From NCBI RefSeq assembly GCF_040655735.1, contig NZ_JBFAKK010000020.1, positions 32,313 through 96,312 of the forward strand: a DNA stretch of 64,000 nt, in the 5' to 3' direction. The DNA comes from Phytomonospora sp040655735 (GTDB lineage Bacteria; Actinomycetota; Actinomycetes; Mycobacteriales; Micromonosporaceae). The notes under the pieces were generated by a model. The model ran no database searches. It saw nothing but the letters and a program-made list of their open reading frames with translations, and was not told the DNA's origin. The position numbers were made by a program, and so were the translations under genes. Positions 8,912 to 17,857 of this stretch are shown one piece after another (position 1 is the first letter of the stretch; every line of letters starts with the position of its first letter).

Positions 8912-9465
8912 ATCGTGTCCCGCAGGCCCACGCAGTCGTGATGCCAGAAAGGCTCGGCGTAGACGAGCGTTCCGGTCATCCACGGCTCGTGGGCGGCCAG
9001 CCGCACCACCTGGAAGGCCGGTTCGGGGATTCGCAGCGAGGGCCTGCGGAACCCGTGCCCGCCGGCGGCCTCGAAACCCAGCCGCGAGTAATAGCCGGGA
9101 TCGCCTTCCAGGAACAGCAGCGGCCACCCCGCCTCCGCCGTCGCGGCGACCGCCCGCCGCACCAGTTCCGAGCCCACGCCCCGCCCCTGCTCCTCGGGGA
9201 GCACGCCGAGCGGGCTGAGCACGGCGACGTCGACGAGCCGTTCCGGAGCGTCCAAAAGGGACTTCGTGACGGCCGCGTGCCCGATCACCTCGCGCCCTCG
9301 GGCAGCCACAATGGACAGTTCCGGCAACTCCGCGGGCGACTCGCTCAGTGCCTCCAGCAGCTCGCCGACCTTCCTTCCGTGGTCGCCGAAGGCGCGCGCG
9401 TGGACGCGCAGAACCGCCGCCCGGTCACAGGGGCGCTCGACGCGATACTCGATGTCCGTTGTCAC
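8908..9465 (-). CDS. GNAT family N-acetyltransferase (YhbS-like)
   Basis: A 185-residue acetyltransferase. The acetyl-CoA pyrophosphate loop reads VLPEEQGRGVGSELVRRAV and is followed by LLFLEGDPGYYSRLGF, the usual strand 5 and GFxA region of COG3153-type GNATs. The start is taken as GTG 9465, where the family fold begins; the ribosome site is weak and in-frame starts at 9507 and 9567 exist, but the latter would overlap the divergent HxlR gene. The acceptor is unknown. It converges on the MDMPI-fold gene, with the palindromic element at 8851-8911 covering both stops. Confidence 0.82.
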   Translation of the reverse strand: MTTDIEYRVERPCDRAAVLRVHARAFGDHGRKVGELLEALSESPAELPELSIVAARGREVIGHAAVTKSLLDAPERLVDVAVLSPLGVLPEEQGRGVGSELVRRAVAATAEAGWPLLFLEGDPGYYSRLGFEAAGGHGFRRPSLRIPEPAFQVVRLAAHEPWMTGTLVYAEPFWHHDCVGLRDTI

Positions 9466-9551
9466 ATGCGGAGCGTAGATCCCCTCGGGCGCGGTGAGCA
9501 CGCGCATATCGCGCCCGGCCCCGAACGCAGTGACGTGGCTAAGATCTGGCC

Positions 9552-10223
9552 ATGGCAAAGCGGGCATACGGACAGTTCTGTGGACTCGCGCACGCTCTCG
9601 AACTCATCGGCGAGCGCTGGGCCCTGCTCATCGTCCGCGACCTGCTCGTCGGCCCGCGCCGCTTCTCCGACCTGCGCCGCGGCCTGCCGAGGATCCCCAC
9701 CAACATCCTCTCGGCGCGACTGAAAGAGCTGGAGCACAACGGGATCGTCACCCGCCGGGTACTGCCCCGCCCGGCCAGCGCGGTCGTTTACCAGCTCACC
9801 GAGTACGGCGCCGACCTCGAACCGGCCGTGCTCATCCTCGGCCGCTGGGGCGCGCGATCCATGCTCCAGCCCGGCCCCGAGGACATCGTCACACCCGACT
9901 CGATGATCGTGGCCCTGCGCGCGACCTTCCGGCCCGAGGCCGCCGAAGGCCCGCCGGTGTCCTTCCAGGTCCACCTCGGACCGGTCACCGTGCACGCCAG
10001 CGTCGCCGAGGGCGAACTCGACGCCGGCGAGGGCCCGCTGCCCGAACCGGACCTGACGATCGTCACCGGCCCCGTCCTGCGCGACATCATGGCCGGCTCG
10101 GTCACCCCCGAAGCCGCCGTCGACGGCGGCATGGTCGAACTGACCGGCGATCCGAGGCTGCTCGGCCGCTTCGCGGAACTCTTCACCATCCCGCCGGCGC
10201 CCCCGTCCGTCGTACCCGCGTGA
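9552..10223 (+). CDS. HxlR-type winged-helix regulator with C-terminal SCP2-like domain
   Basis: A 223-residue protein. Residues 5-100 are an HxlR winged helix (CGLAHALELIGERWALLIVR, then RFSDLRRGLPRIPTNILSARL). The remaining 120 residues look like a sterol-carrier/SCP2-like ligand pocket, a fusion common in actinobacteria. A TAAGAT hexamer at 9540-9545 lies 6 bases before the ATG, which fits a leaderless transcript. It is divergent from the GNAT gene and followed after 13 bases by the DUF4240 gene. HxlR proteins sense redox or small electrophiles; the ligand here is unknown. Confidence 0.85.
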   Translation: MAKRAYGQFCGLAHALELIGERWALLIVRDLLVGPRRFSDLRRGLPRIPTNILSARLKELEHNGIVTRRVLPRPASAVVYQLTEYGADLEPAVLILGRWGARSMLQPGPEDIVTPDSMIVALRATFRPEAAEGPPVSFQVHLGPVTVHASVAEGELDAGEGPLPEPDLTIVTGPVLRDIMAGSVTPEAAVDGGMVELTGDPRLLGRFAELFTIPPAPPSVVPA

Positions 10224-10236
10224 GACCGTCGGCGGC

Positions 10237-10863
10237 ATGACCCCCGACGAGTTCTGGGCGGTCGTCGACGCCGCCCGCGCCGACAGCCTCCTCGACGACT
10301 CCGCGCTCGCCGCGCACATCGCCGCCCTGCCCCCCGACGGTGTCCTCGACATCGTCGGCGAGTCCTACCGCGACGCGCTCATCGCCGTGCTCGCCGCGCT
10401 GACCCCGGAGCGGATCTGCGAGTACGCCGAGGCGCACGCCAGGGCCCGCGCGCGGCTCTACCGATGGCCGCTGTGGGGCGCGGGGTACCTGATCGGCGGC
10501 GGCTGCTCCGACGACGCGTTCATGGACTTCCGCAACGGAGTGCTCGCGCTCGGCCGCGAGTGGAGCGAACGCGCCCTCGCCGAGCCCGACAGCCTCGCCG
10601 AACACCCGCTCGTGGCCGCCGCCGGCGCTCGCGGGGACGACGCCGTGCTGTTCTGGGAGGACGTCGGCTACGCGCCCGCGCTCGCCTTCGAGGCGTCCAC
10701 CGGTGAGGGCGGCGACGCCTTCCACCGGCTCATGGACGCCCGCCGCCCGCCCGTCCGCGAACCGGTCGGCGAGGTCGGCGGTGAGTCGTGGGACTTCGAC
10801 GACGCCGACGAGACGCGCGAGCGCCTGCCGCGCCTGTCGGCGCACTTCTGGCCGGAGGACTGA
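10237..10863 (+). CDS. DUF4240 domain protein
   Basis: A 208-residue protein beginning MTPDEFWAVVDAARA. It carries the DUF4240 signature WPLWGAGYLIGGGCSDDAFMDF near 77-98 and LALGREWSERALAEPDSLAEH after it. Proteins of this family are uncharacterised; they often sit near toxin-immunity or regulatory genes. Here it trails the HxlR gene by 13 bases and is probably co-transcribed. There is no signal peptide or membrane segment. The function is unknown. Confidence 0.82.
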   Translation: MTPDEFWAVVDAARADSLLDDSALAAHIAALPPDGVLDIVGESYRDALIAVLAALTPERICEYAEAHARARARLYRWPLWGAGYLIGGGCSDDAFMDFRNGVLALGREWSERALAEPDSLAEHPLVAAAGARGDDAVLFWEDVGYAPALAFEASTGEGGDAFHRLMDARRPPVREPVGEVGGESWDFDDADETRERLPRLSAHFWPED

Positions 10864-10935
10864 CCTTATCGGCAGAGACGTCCGTCTATAGGGAATAATG
10901 AGACGATTATCCTTGATGGGCGGGAGGTGCAGGTC

Positions 10936-11670
10936 ATGCGCCGGTGGATCACGTTCGCCGCGATCATCGCCGGAGTCGTGTTGGGAGCCCCCGTACAGGC
11001 GGCCGACCGAGCCGAACTCGTGCTCAACTTCGACGCCCGCCCCGCCGGCCAGAACCTCCGCGGGCCTTGGAGCGAAGGGTGCTTTCCCGACGCGGTCACC
11101 TTGCAGCAGGCCTGTATCCGCACCGAGGACGGCGGTTCGGTCAGCCGCACCGAACGCGAGGCGGGCCCCGGCGGTCCGGCGATCGGGTTCCCGGCGCCGG
11201 GTGACGGCACCGCGATCCTCTTCATTCCGCACAGCGACCTGCTCAACCCCGGGGACCGTGACTTCGACGTCTCCGCCCTGATCGACATGACCGCGACCGA
11301 AGGCCGCTCGGGCTCCAACCTGGTCCAGAAGGGCCGTTTCGGCGAGGCCGGGGGCCAGTGGAAACTCCAGGTCGACAAGGGAGTGCCGAGCTGCCGCATC
11401 GCGGGCGTCCGCGATGACCGTCGCGTGGCGGCCATTGCCACCGGCCCGTCGATCGCCGGGCAAGGCTGGGTTCACCTGCACTGCGAGCGCCGGGGAGCGA
11501 GCCTGACGATCACGGTGGACGGCGGCGTACCGGTCACGTCCTCGAACAACGCCGGCATGAACATCGCCAACATGGCGGAGACCACCATCGGCGGCCGGGT
11601 GACGGGGACGGCGGACAACGACCAGCTGCACGGCGAGATCGACCGCGTCATCGTCGACATCCACTTCTGA
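10936..11670 (+). CDS. Secreted LamG/concanavalin-like protein
   Basis: A 244-residue protein with a Sec signal peptide: RRW, then a hydrophobic run about 4-20, then APVQAAD as a likely cleavage region. The mature part resembles a laminin-G/concanavalin jelly roll (VHLHCERRGASLTITVDGG is the usual strand pair; a closing HGEIDRVIVDIHF). Three cysteines are visible in the mature part. The start is ATG 10936 because GGGAGG lies about 7 bases before it; a GTG at 10927 is too close to that site. Upstream at 10892-10912 is an AT-rich inverted repeat (AATAAT/ATTAT) that may be regulatory. A role in carbohydrate or surface binding is inferred from the fold only. Confidence 0.65.
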   Translation: MRRWITFAAIIAGVVLGAPVQAADRAELVLNFDARPAGQNLRGPWSEGCFPDAVTLQQACIRTEDGGSVSRTEREAGPGGPAIGFPAPGDGTAILFIPHSDLLNPGDRDFDVSALIDMTATEGRSGSNLVQKGRFGEAGGQWKLQVDKGVPSCRIAGVRDDRRVAAIATGPSIAGQGWVHLHCERRGASLTITVDGGVPVTSSNNAGMNIANMAETTIGGRVTGTADNDQLHGEIDRVIVDIHF

Positions 11671-11777
11671 GCGAAGTGGCGCACGCCACTCCGGGAAGAT
11701 GTCGAGGATCGGTCCGGGACCCCGACCTCAACATGTTGGTGCGACACGGCACCCCCACCGCTGAGAGGCCCACGATC

Positions 11778-12875
11778 ATGACCGACACGCAGAAGCTCGT
11801 CCAGGAGACCATCGACGAACTCGTCGCCACCGGCGCCGAGACCGGTCTCCAGGTCGCCGCCTACCGGGCTGGGGAACTCGTCGTCGACGCCGTCGCCGGA
11901 GTCGCCGACACCGCGACCGGCCGCCCGGTCACCTCCGCGACGCCGTTCTTCGCCACCTCCGTCGGCAAGGGCGTGGCCTCGACGGTCGTCCACGTGCTCG
12001 CCGAGCGGGGCGTGCTCTCTTACGACCGGCCCGTCGCCGAACTGTGGCCGGAGTTCGCCGCGCACGGCAAGGGGGACGCGACCTTGCGGCACGCCCTCAC
12101 CCACACCGTCGGCGTGCCCGGCGTTCCCGCCGACACCACGCCCGAGGCCATGGTCGACTGGGAGCGGATGTGCGCCACCCTCGCCGCGGCCGAACCATGG
12201 TGGGAGCCGGGTACCAGGACCGGGTACCACGCGCTCACCTTCGGCTGGATCGTCGGCGAGGTCGTCCGCCGCGCCACCGGCCGCACGATCGGTCAGGTCC
12301 TCCGCGACGAGGTCGCCGCGCCCCTCGGCGTCGCCGACGAGATCTACTTCGAGGTTCCCGCGGACCGCCTGCCGGCGCTCGCGGTGCTGGAGGAGCAGCC
12401 CCGCGCGGCCGACATGTTGGCCTCCCTGCCGCCGGATCTGCCCATGTTCAAGACGGCCCCCGCCGCGGTCTTTCCCGGAGCCGGGCTCTACAACCGCGCC
12501 GACTTCCTGCGCGCCGGCATTCCCGCGGGCGCGACCACGACGGCCCGGGCGATCGCGCGCATGTACGCCGCGCTCCTCGGCGAGGTCGACGGCGTCCGGC
12601 TGATCTCTCCCGAACGGCTCGCCGAGGTCACCTCGGTCGCCTACAGCGGTGTCGACGAGGTCTTCGGCAACCCCGTCACCTGGGCGCTCGGTTACGGGAT
12701 CGAGAAGCCCGAGGAGCGGCCCGGCCGCTTCGGCTTCGTCGGTGTCGGCGGGACCGTGGCCCACGCCGACACCGAGTCCGGCCTGACTTTCGCGCTCATG
12801 CGCAACAAGTTCGCCTTCGGCGACGTCTCCGCCGCCGAGCGCCTCGACGCCGTCGTCGCGGCGTCGGGCGCTTGA
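11778..12875 (+). CDS. Serine hydrolase of the beta-lactamase / EstB fold
   Basis: A 365-residue protein with SVGK at 61-64 as the SxxK nucleophile motif. The second motif reads YHA at 149-151 instead of the usual YxN, as in some EstB-like esterases. HTHTVGVPG-type residues (ALTHTVGVPGVP, 105-116) follow the family pattern, and GVGGTVAHAD near the end replaces the KTG box. No signal peptide is visible. The start is ATG 11778. It converges on the alpha/beta hydrolase with only 7 bases between stops. It is probably an esterase; the substrate is unknown. Confidence 0.82.
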   Translation: MTDTQKLVQETIDELVATGAETGLQVAAYRAGELVVDAVAGVADTATGRPVTSATPFFATSVGKGVASTVVHVLAERGVLSYDRPVAELWPEFAAHGKGDATLRHALTHTVGVPGVPADTTPEAMVDWERMCATLAAAEPWWEPGTRTGYHALTFGWIVGEVVRRATGRTIGQVLRDEVAAPLGVADEIYFEVPADRLPALAVLEEQPRAADMLASLPPDLPMFKTAPAAVFPGAGLYNRADFLRAGIPAGATTTARAIARMYAALLGEVDGVRLISPERLAEVTSVAYSGVDEVFGNPVTWALGYGIEKPEERPGRFGFVGVGGTVAHADTESGLTFALMRNKFAFGDVSAAERLDAVVAASGA

Positions 12876-12882
12876 GAGCGCA

Positions 12883-13794
12883 CTACATCCGCCCGGCGGT
12901 GTGCGCCGTGATCGCCCGCGCGAGTTCGGCGTGCACCTCCTCGGGGAGGGTGTGGCCCATGCCCTCGACCATCAGCAGCTGCGCGCCCGGGATCTGCTCG
13001 GCGATGACGGCCCCGTGCCCGGGCTTGACCGGCTCACGTGTCCCCTCGACGACCAGGGTCGGTGCCTTGACCCGGTCGAGGACGCCGACCGGCTCGAAGT
13101 CGAGGTCGGCCATCCCGGCCATCCGGTGGTTGACCACCGAGTCGGGGTCGCGCGCCCGGTCGAGGATGCGCTCCTGCAGCGCCCGCTCGGCTTCCTCGTC
13201 GAAAGGCAGCTCGGGCCCGTGCAGCAGCCGTGCCTCGGCGACCTGTGCCTCGACGCGTTCCCGGCGGGTCGCCGGGGGAGCGCCCGCGGCCATGGCCGCG
13301 CGGTAGAAGTCGACGAACGCAGCCGTGGGCGGCGGCAGGCTGCCCTCGGGCTGCTCCTCGCCCATCAGCGCGGCCATGAGGACCTTGCCCTCACGCCCGC
13401 CGAGCGGGGACGAGCCGATGACGGTGAGGGTCTCCACGCGTTCGGGCGACTCCACCGCCAGCCACTGCCCGATCAGGCCGCCCGCCGAGTGGCCGACGAC
13501 GTGCGCCGAGGCCAGCCCGTAGGCGTCCATTACGCGGACGATGTCGTCGCGGAGGTCCGCCCACGTGTAAGGGTTCGCGGCGAAGTCGACCGCGGTCGAG
13601 CGGCCGGTGTCGCGATGGTCGTAGCGGATCACGTACCGGCCGGCGGCGGCCAGCCTCCCGACGAGGCCGTCGGGCCACACCACACCCTGCGACATGGAGC
13701 CCATGACCAGCAGGATCGCCGGGTCCCTCGGGTCGCCGAAGGACTCGGTCCACAGTTCGATGCCGTTGTTGGAGACGATCTTCTCAGCTGACAA
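12883..13794 (-). CDS. Alpha/beta hydrolase (RdmC-like)
   Basis: A 303-residue hydrolase with nucleophile elbow GHSAGG (Ser103), oxyanion region VMGSMSQG and catalytic His in MVEGMGHTLPEE near the C-terminus. Similar proteins include RdmC-type methylesterases and haloperoxidase-like hydrolases. The start is a TTG at 13794: it gives MSAEKIVSNNGIELWTE, which matches family N-termini, with AGGTGG 7 bases upstream; no ATG or GTG fits. It lies 98 bases downstream of the LuxR regulator on the same strand and may be read from it. Confidence 0.85.
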   Translation of the reverse strand: MSAEKIVSNNGIELWTESFGDPRDPAILLVMGSMSQGVVWPDGLVGRLAAAGRYVIRYDHRDTGRSTAVDFAANPYTWADLRDDIVRVMDAYGLASAHVVGHSAGGLIGQWLAVESPERVETLTVIGSSPLGGREGKVLMAALMGEEQPEGSLPPPTAAFVDFYRAAMAAGAPPATRRERVEAQVAEARLLHGPELPFDEEAERALQERILDRARDPDSVVNHRMAGMADLDFEPVGVLDRVKAPTLVVEGTREPVKPGHGAVIAEQIPGAQLLMVEGMGHTLPEEVHAELARAITAHTAGRM

Positions 13795-13892
13795 GCCGAT
13801 TCCACCTTTTTCGGTTCTCCGGGGCCGTTCCCCGGATGTGTCACCAGCTTGCCGCCGGTCGCGGCGGGTGCCATCCGTAGGACTACCGGTCC

Positions 13893-16523
13893 TCACCCCA
13901 GTAGCCGCGCGAGCTCGGTACGGGAGGTGATGCCGAGCTTCGGATAGACCTTGTAGAGGTGGTACTCGACCGTGCGCGGGCTGAGGAAGAGCCGCGCGGC
14001 GACCTCCCGGCTCGACGCGCCCGCGCCGACCAGCCGCGCGATGCGCAGCTCCTGCGGGGTGAGCGCCGCCAGCGCGTCGGCGGCGGGGCCCTCGGCGTTC
14101 TCCCCGGCCGCCCGCAGTTCGCCGTGAGCGCGCTCGGTCCATGGCGCCGCGCCGAGCCGGGCGAAGGTCTCCATCGCCGACCGCAGCTGCGCCCGTGCCT
14201 CGCCGGGCCGGTGAGCCCGGCGCAGCCTCTCCCCGTATAGCAGGCACGTGCGGGCGTGTTCGAAGGGCGAACCGCCGGTCGCGGTGACGGCACCGGCGAG
14301 CAGTTCCAAGGCTCTGTCCGGCCCGGCGGTCAGCGCCCGGGAGCGGTCCAGCAGTGCCTGGGTCGCGGGACTCGCGGCGTTCGCAGACCAGCGCTCGAAC
14401 TCGGCGAGGACATGGGCGGCTGCTTCGAGCTCGCCGGCGCCGACGGCGGCCTCCACGCGGTCGGGGGAGGTACGCCAGGTCACCGTCGGGTGGCCGAGGC
14501 CCGGCCCGGCGGCGGCGAGCGCGGTGAAGCGGTCGTGGGCGGCGGCGAAGCGGCCGAGGCCCAGGTCGAGCAGGCCGAGGGTGTAGTTGGCGGTGGCCGC
14601 GCGCAGACCGATCCGGTGGGGGATCGCGATCGACAGCGCCTCGGCGGCCCGTTCCCGGCAGCGGTCCTCCTCGCCCCGGATGGCCGCGACGGCGGCGAGG
14701 TTGGCCAGGTGCGCGGGGACGGAGTTGGTGTACCCGGCCTCGCGGGCCAGGGCGAGGCCCTCCTCGGCGACGGCTTCGCTGTGCGCGAGCCTTCCGGCCA
14801 TGCGCTCGCCGGTGGCGACGAACTCCAGCACGACGGGTAGCTGGCCTGTCATGCCCGACATGCGCGCGAAGCGGCCGGCGCGGGTGGCGAACTCGGCGGC
14901 GGTGTCGGCCTCGCCGAGGTAGCTGGCGGCGGTGGTGGCCCACAGCAGCAGGGTCGCGTCGTCGAAGTCGCGGGCGGTCTCGACCGCCGCGCGCAGCAGC
15001 GGGCCGCCGGAGGGGTCGCCGTCGAGGGAGGCGCCGACGCCGACGAGCACGTCGCGCAGGAAACCGCGCTCCAGGGGCGCGGCGAGGCGTCCGGCCTCGA
15101 CGATCGCGGGCACGTCGCCGACGTAGGAGGCGGCCTCGGCGGCGTCGGCGAGCAGTTCGGTGGAGGGGTGTTCGGCGGCGGTGGCCAGCAGGAGGCGAGT
15201 GGCCTCGGCGACGTCGCCGGAGTTGAGGTCGAAGCGGCCTCGCAGGCGGGCGAGGTCGGCGAGGAGGGCGGGGTCGCGGGCCAGTTCCCGGGCGTCGGCG
15301 AGGCGTCCGGCGGCCAGGCCGGGGCGGCCGCCGAGCCAGGCCGAGCGGGCGGCGTCGGCGAGCCGGCGGGCGCGCAGGTCGCGGTCGGGGGTGAGCTCGG
15401 CGGCGCGGGTCAAGGCGGTGGCGGCGTCGGCGTATCCGCCGCGTTCGGCGGCGCGGTGGGCCGAGGCGGTCAGCTCGGCGGCGACGTCCGGGTCGGTGCC
15501 GACGGTCGCCTCGGCGCGGTGGAGGGCGCGGCGGTCGGGGTCGGTGTGGTTCTCGGCGAGGGCCTGGTGTGCGGCGCGGACGCCGGCGGGCCCGGCTTCG
15601 GCGACGGCCGCGGCCCGCACCAGCGGGTGGCGGAAGGCGATCGCGGCGCCGACGGTAACCAGGCCCGAGGCCTCGACTTCGGCGAGGGCGTCGGATCCGG
15701 CGGCGGCGAGGACCACGTCGGGGTCGCCCCGGCCGTCGAGAGCGGCGACGAGCAGGAGGCGGCGCGCGGGCGGACTGAGCTCGGCGACGGGCCCGGCGAA
15801 GATGGCCGCGCCGGCGGGGAGCGGGTCGGGCAGGGGCTCGCGGTCCTGCCACTGGGCGGCGGTGAGCAGGTCGGCCGCCTCGGCCAGCGCGAGAGGGTTG
15901 CCCCCGGTCAGCTCGGTCAGGCGCGCGACGACGCCGGGCGCGGGTTCGACCGGTGCGCGCTCGGCCAGCAGCGCGGCGGTGTCGCCGGGATTCAGCCCGG
16001 TCAGGCGCAGCCTGTCGAGGCCGCGCGCCCACGTGGGAGGTTCGCCGCGGGCGGCGAGGACCATCGCCACGCCGTGGCCGGCGAGCCTGCGGGCGGCGAA
16101 CACGAGCGCGTCGGCGGAGGCGGCGTCGAGCCACTGGACGTCGTCGACGAGGCAGAGCAGTCCTTCGGTGGCGGCCTCGGTGAGCAGCGAGAACACCCCG
16201 GCGGCGACCAGGAAGCGGTCGGCGGGGGCGGCGGCTTCGCCGAAGGCGCCGCGAAGGGCCTCCCGCTGGGGTGCGGGGAGGCCGTCGAACAGGTCCGTGA
16301 CGGGGTGGAGGAGCTGGTGGAGCGCGGCGAAGGCCATGCCCGACTCGGGTTCGACACCGGCGGCCCGCAGGACGCGCAGGTCCCCGCCGGCGGCGTGGTC
16401 GAGCAGCGCGGACTTGCCCGCGCCCGCCTCACCGCTGATCAGCAGCGCGCCGCCGTCTCCCTCGCGTGCTGAGGAAACCAGGGAGTCGAGCGCGGCGACC
16501 TCGCCGGAGCGGCCGTGGAGCAT
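13893..16523 (-). CDS. Large LuxR-family ATPase regulator (LAL/STAND type)
   Basis: An 876-residue regulator. It has an N-terminal AAA/NACHT-like ATPase with Walker A GEAGAGKS at 31-38 and LCLVDDVQWLD as Walker B, a long helical repeat middle, and a C-terminal LuxR helix-turn-helix (LTPQELRIARLVGAGASSRE through SPRTVEYHLYKVYPKLGI). The same frame stays open another 380 codons upstream, but that part is antisense to the serine hydrolase; ATG 16523 (MLHGRSGEVAALDSL) is the proper start. It follows the serine hydrolase gene by 17 bases on the same strand, so the two are probably one transcript. It likely responds to a small ligand or protein through the repeats. It is related to the regulator at 54484. 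Confidence 0.9.
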   Translation of the reverse strand: MLHGRSGEVAALDSLVSSAREGDGGALLISGEAGAGKSALLDHAAGGDLRVLRAAGVEPESGMAFAALHQLLHPVTDLFDGLPAPQREALRGAFGEAAAPADRFLVAAGVFSLLTEAATEGLLCLVDDVQWLDAASADALVFAARRLAGHGVAMVLAARGEPPTWARGLDRLRLTGLNPGDTAALLAERAPVEPAPGVVARLTELTGGNPLALAEAADLLTAAQWQDREPLPDPLPAGAAIFAGPVAELSPPARRLLLVAALDGRGDPDVVLAAAGSDALAEVEASGLVTVGAAIAFRHPLVRAAAVAEAGPAGVRAAHQALAENHTDPDRRALHRAEATVGTDPDVAAELTASAHRAAERGGYADAATALTRAAELTPDRDLRARRLADAARSAWLGGRPGLAAGRLADARELARDPALLADLARLRGRFDLNSGDVAEATRLLLATAAEHPSTELLADAAEAASYVGDVPAIVEAGRLAAPLERGFLRDVLVGVGASLDGDPSGGPLLRAAVETARDFDDATLLLWATTAASYLGEADTAAEFATRAGRFARMSGMTGQLPVVLEFVATGERMAGRLAHSEAVAEEGLALAREAGYTNSVPAHLANLAAVAAIRGEEDRCRERAAEALSIAIPHRIGLRAATANYTLGLLDLGLGRFAAAHDRFTALAAAGPGLGHPTVTWRTSPDRVEAAVGAGELEAAAHVLAEFERWSANAASPATQALLDRSRALTAGPDRALELLAGAVTATGGSPFEHARTCLLYGERLRRAHRPGEARAQLRSAMETFARLGAAPWTERAHGELRAAGENAEGPAADALAALTPQELRIARLVGAGASSREVAARLFLSPRTVEYHLYKVYPKLGITSRTELARLLG

Positions 16524-16540
16524 TCCGCCACGGTAGATGA

Positions 16541-17785
16541 TCAATCGCGGCGGTGGCCGGTCACCCACGACAGCGGCAGGCGCAGGGTCAGCGTGTCGCG
16601 GTCGTGGAGGTCGAGGGTGACGTCGGGATCCTCCATGTCGGCGAAGGTGCGCGCCGCGACCGGCCGCATCCGCCGCTCGACGTCGCCCGTCGAGACCCGG
16701 AGCAGGCCCGGTTCCGCCGCGACGGTCAGCTCCTTGCCCCCGCCGACGAACACACCCGCGAAGTCGGCGAGACCGTCGAGGGCGACCGTGGGCCGCATCG
16801 GTTCGGGCAGGCCGAGAACGGTGTCGATGATGTCGCGCACGAGCGGTCCGCAGCCGAAACCGCCGAGGTTGGTCAGCACGATGACGCTGAAGTCCTCCGA
16901 GGGGATGCGCGCGTAGAAGTTGGCGAAGCCCGCGATTGCGCCCGAGTGGTAGGCGAGGCGCCGGCCCCGGTAGGTGCCGAGGAACCAACCGTGCCCATAG
17001 CCCTCGGTGCGTCCGCAGGCCAGCCGCACGGGCTCGTGGAGGCCGGTGAGATCGAAGACGCCGTCGTGCAGGGCGTTGTCGAAGGCGACGAGGTCGTCGA
17101 GGGTCGAGCCGAGGCCGCCGGCGCCGCCCGGGACGGTCATGCTCACGGGGGCCGCGTTGGCGAAGCGCTCGCCGTCGCGGTCGTAGCCCCGGGCGCGGTG
17201 GGGGACCAGGGCGGTGTCGTCGAGCAGCCGCGACGAGGTCATCCCCGCGGGGCCGAAGACCCGTTCGGCGAGGACGTCGCCGAATGGCGCGCCGGCCACG
17301 CGGGCGGCGATGACGTCGAGGAGCCGGTAGCCGGAGTTGCTGTAGTGGTGGCGGGTGCCGGGCTCGAAAACGAGGGGGAGCCCGGCGAACAGGGCGATGA
17401 CCTCGTCGTCGGTGTGGTCGAGGCGCGAGGTGCGGTCCGCGAAGCCCGGCAGGGCGGTGAAGTTCGGGATCCCGGAGGTGTGGGCGAGCAAGTGGGCGAC
17501 GGTGACCGCGTCGCCGTGGGGGAGCCCGGGGAGGTAGCCGGCGATCGGCGCGTCGAGGTCGAGGAGGCCGTCGGCGGCCAGCGACCGTACGGCCAGCGCG
17601 GTGAGGGGCTTGCTGAGCGAGGCGAGGCGGAAGACCGTCTCGTGCGTCACCGGCCGGTCCCATTCGAGGTCGGCGCGACCGTGGCAGCTTCGGTGTGCGA
17701 GCCGTCCCCCGTGCCGCACGGCGACGGCGGCGCCGGGGACGGCGGACAGTTCTTCGTCCAGGAGGGACACCAGCGCATCGGTCAT
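16541..17785 (-). CDS. Serine hydrolase of the beta-lactamase class C fold
   Basis: A 414-residue protein with SLSK at 56-59 and YSN at 147-149 (HHYSNSGYRLL), so both catalytic motifs are canonical. HTSGIPNF near 101-108 is the usual conserved block. The last 100 residues form a small lipocalin-like beta domain, as in many PBP-like esterases. No signal peptide is visible. The start is ATG 17785. It is the first gene of an apparent two-gene unit with the large LuxR regulator, which may therefore control it. It is probably an esterase or D-aminopeptidase-like enzyme; the substrate is unknown. Confidence 0.87.
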   Translation of the reverse strand: MTDALVSLLDEELSAVPGAAVAVRHGGRLAHRSCHGRADLEWDRPVTHETVFRLASLSKPLTALAVRSLAADGLLDLDAPIAGYLPGLPHGDAVTVAHLLAHTSGIPNFTALPGFADRTSRLDHTDDEVIALFAGLPLVFEPGTRHHYSNSGYRLLDVIAARVAGAPFGDVLAERVFGPAGMTSSRLLDDTALVPHRARGYDRDGERFANAAPVSMTVPGGAGGLGSTLDDLVAFDNALHDGVFDLTGLHEPVRLACGRTEGYGHGWFLGTYRGRRLAYHSGAIAGFANFYARIPSEDFSVIVLTNLGGFGCGPLVRDIIDTVLGLPEPMRPTVALDGLADFAGVFVGGGKELTVAAEPGLLRVSTGDVERRMRPVAARTFADMEDPDVTLDLHDRDTLTLRLPLSWVTGHRRD

Positions 17786-17857
17786 GCCCGAACGGTAAGC
17801 GCCCGGCAGGGGCGGCGAAATCCGATTGCGGACCGATGTTTCGCGGCCGGTTACCGG

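Noticed and set aside
10892..10912. AT-rich inverted repeat upstream of the secreted LamG-like gene as a defined operator
   Set aside because: One arm has a bulge and no regulator is adjacent. It was mentioned only in the gene entry.
12883..17663. Very long minus-strand frames (over 1000 codons) running upstream of the alpha/beta hydrolase and the LuxR regulator
   Set aside because: They are open only because G/C-rich third positions remove stop codons. The extra parts are antisense to or out of frame with real genes, arginine- and proline-rich, and lack family similarity. Starts were trimmed to 13794 and 16523.
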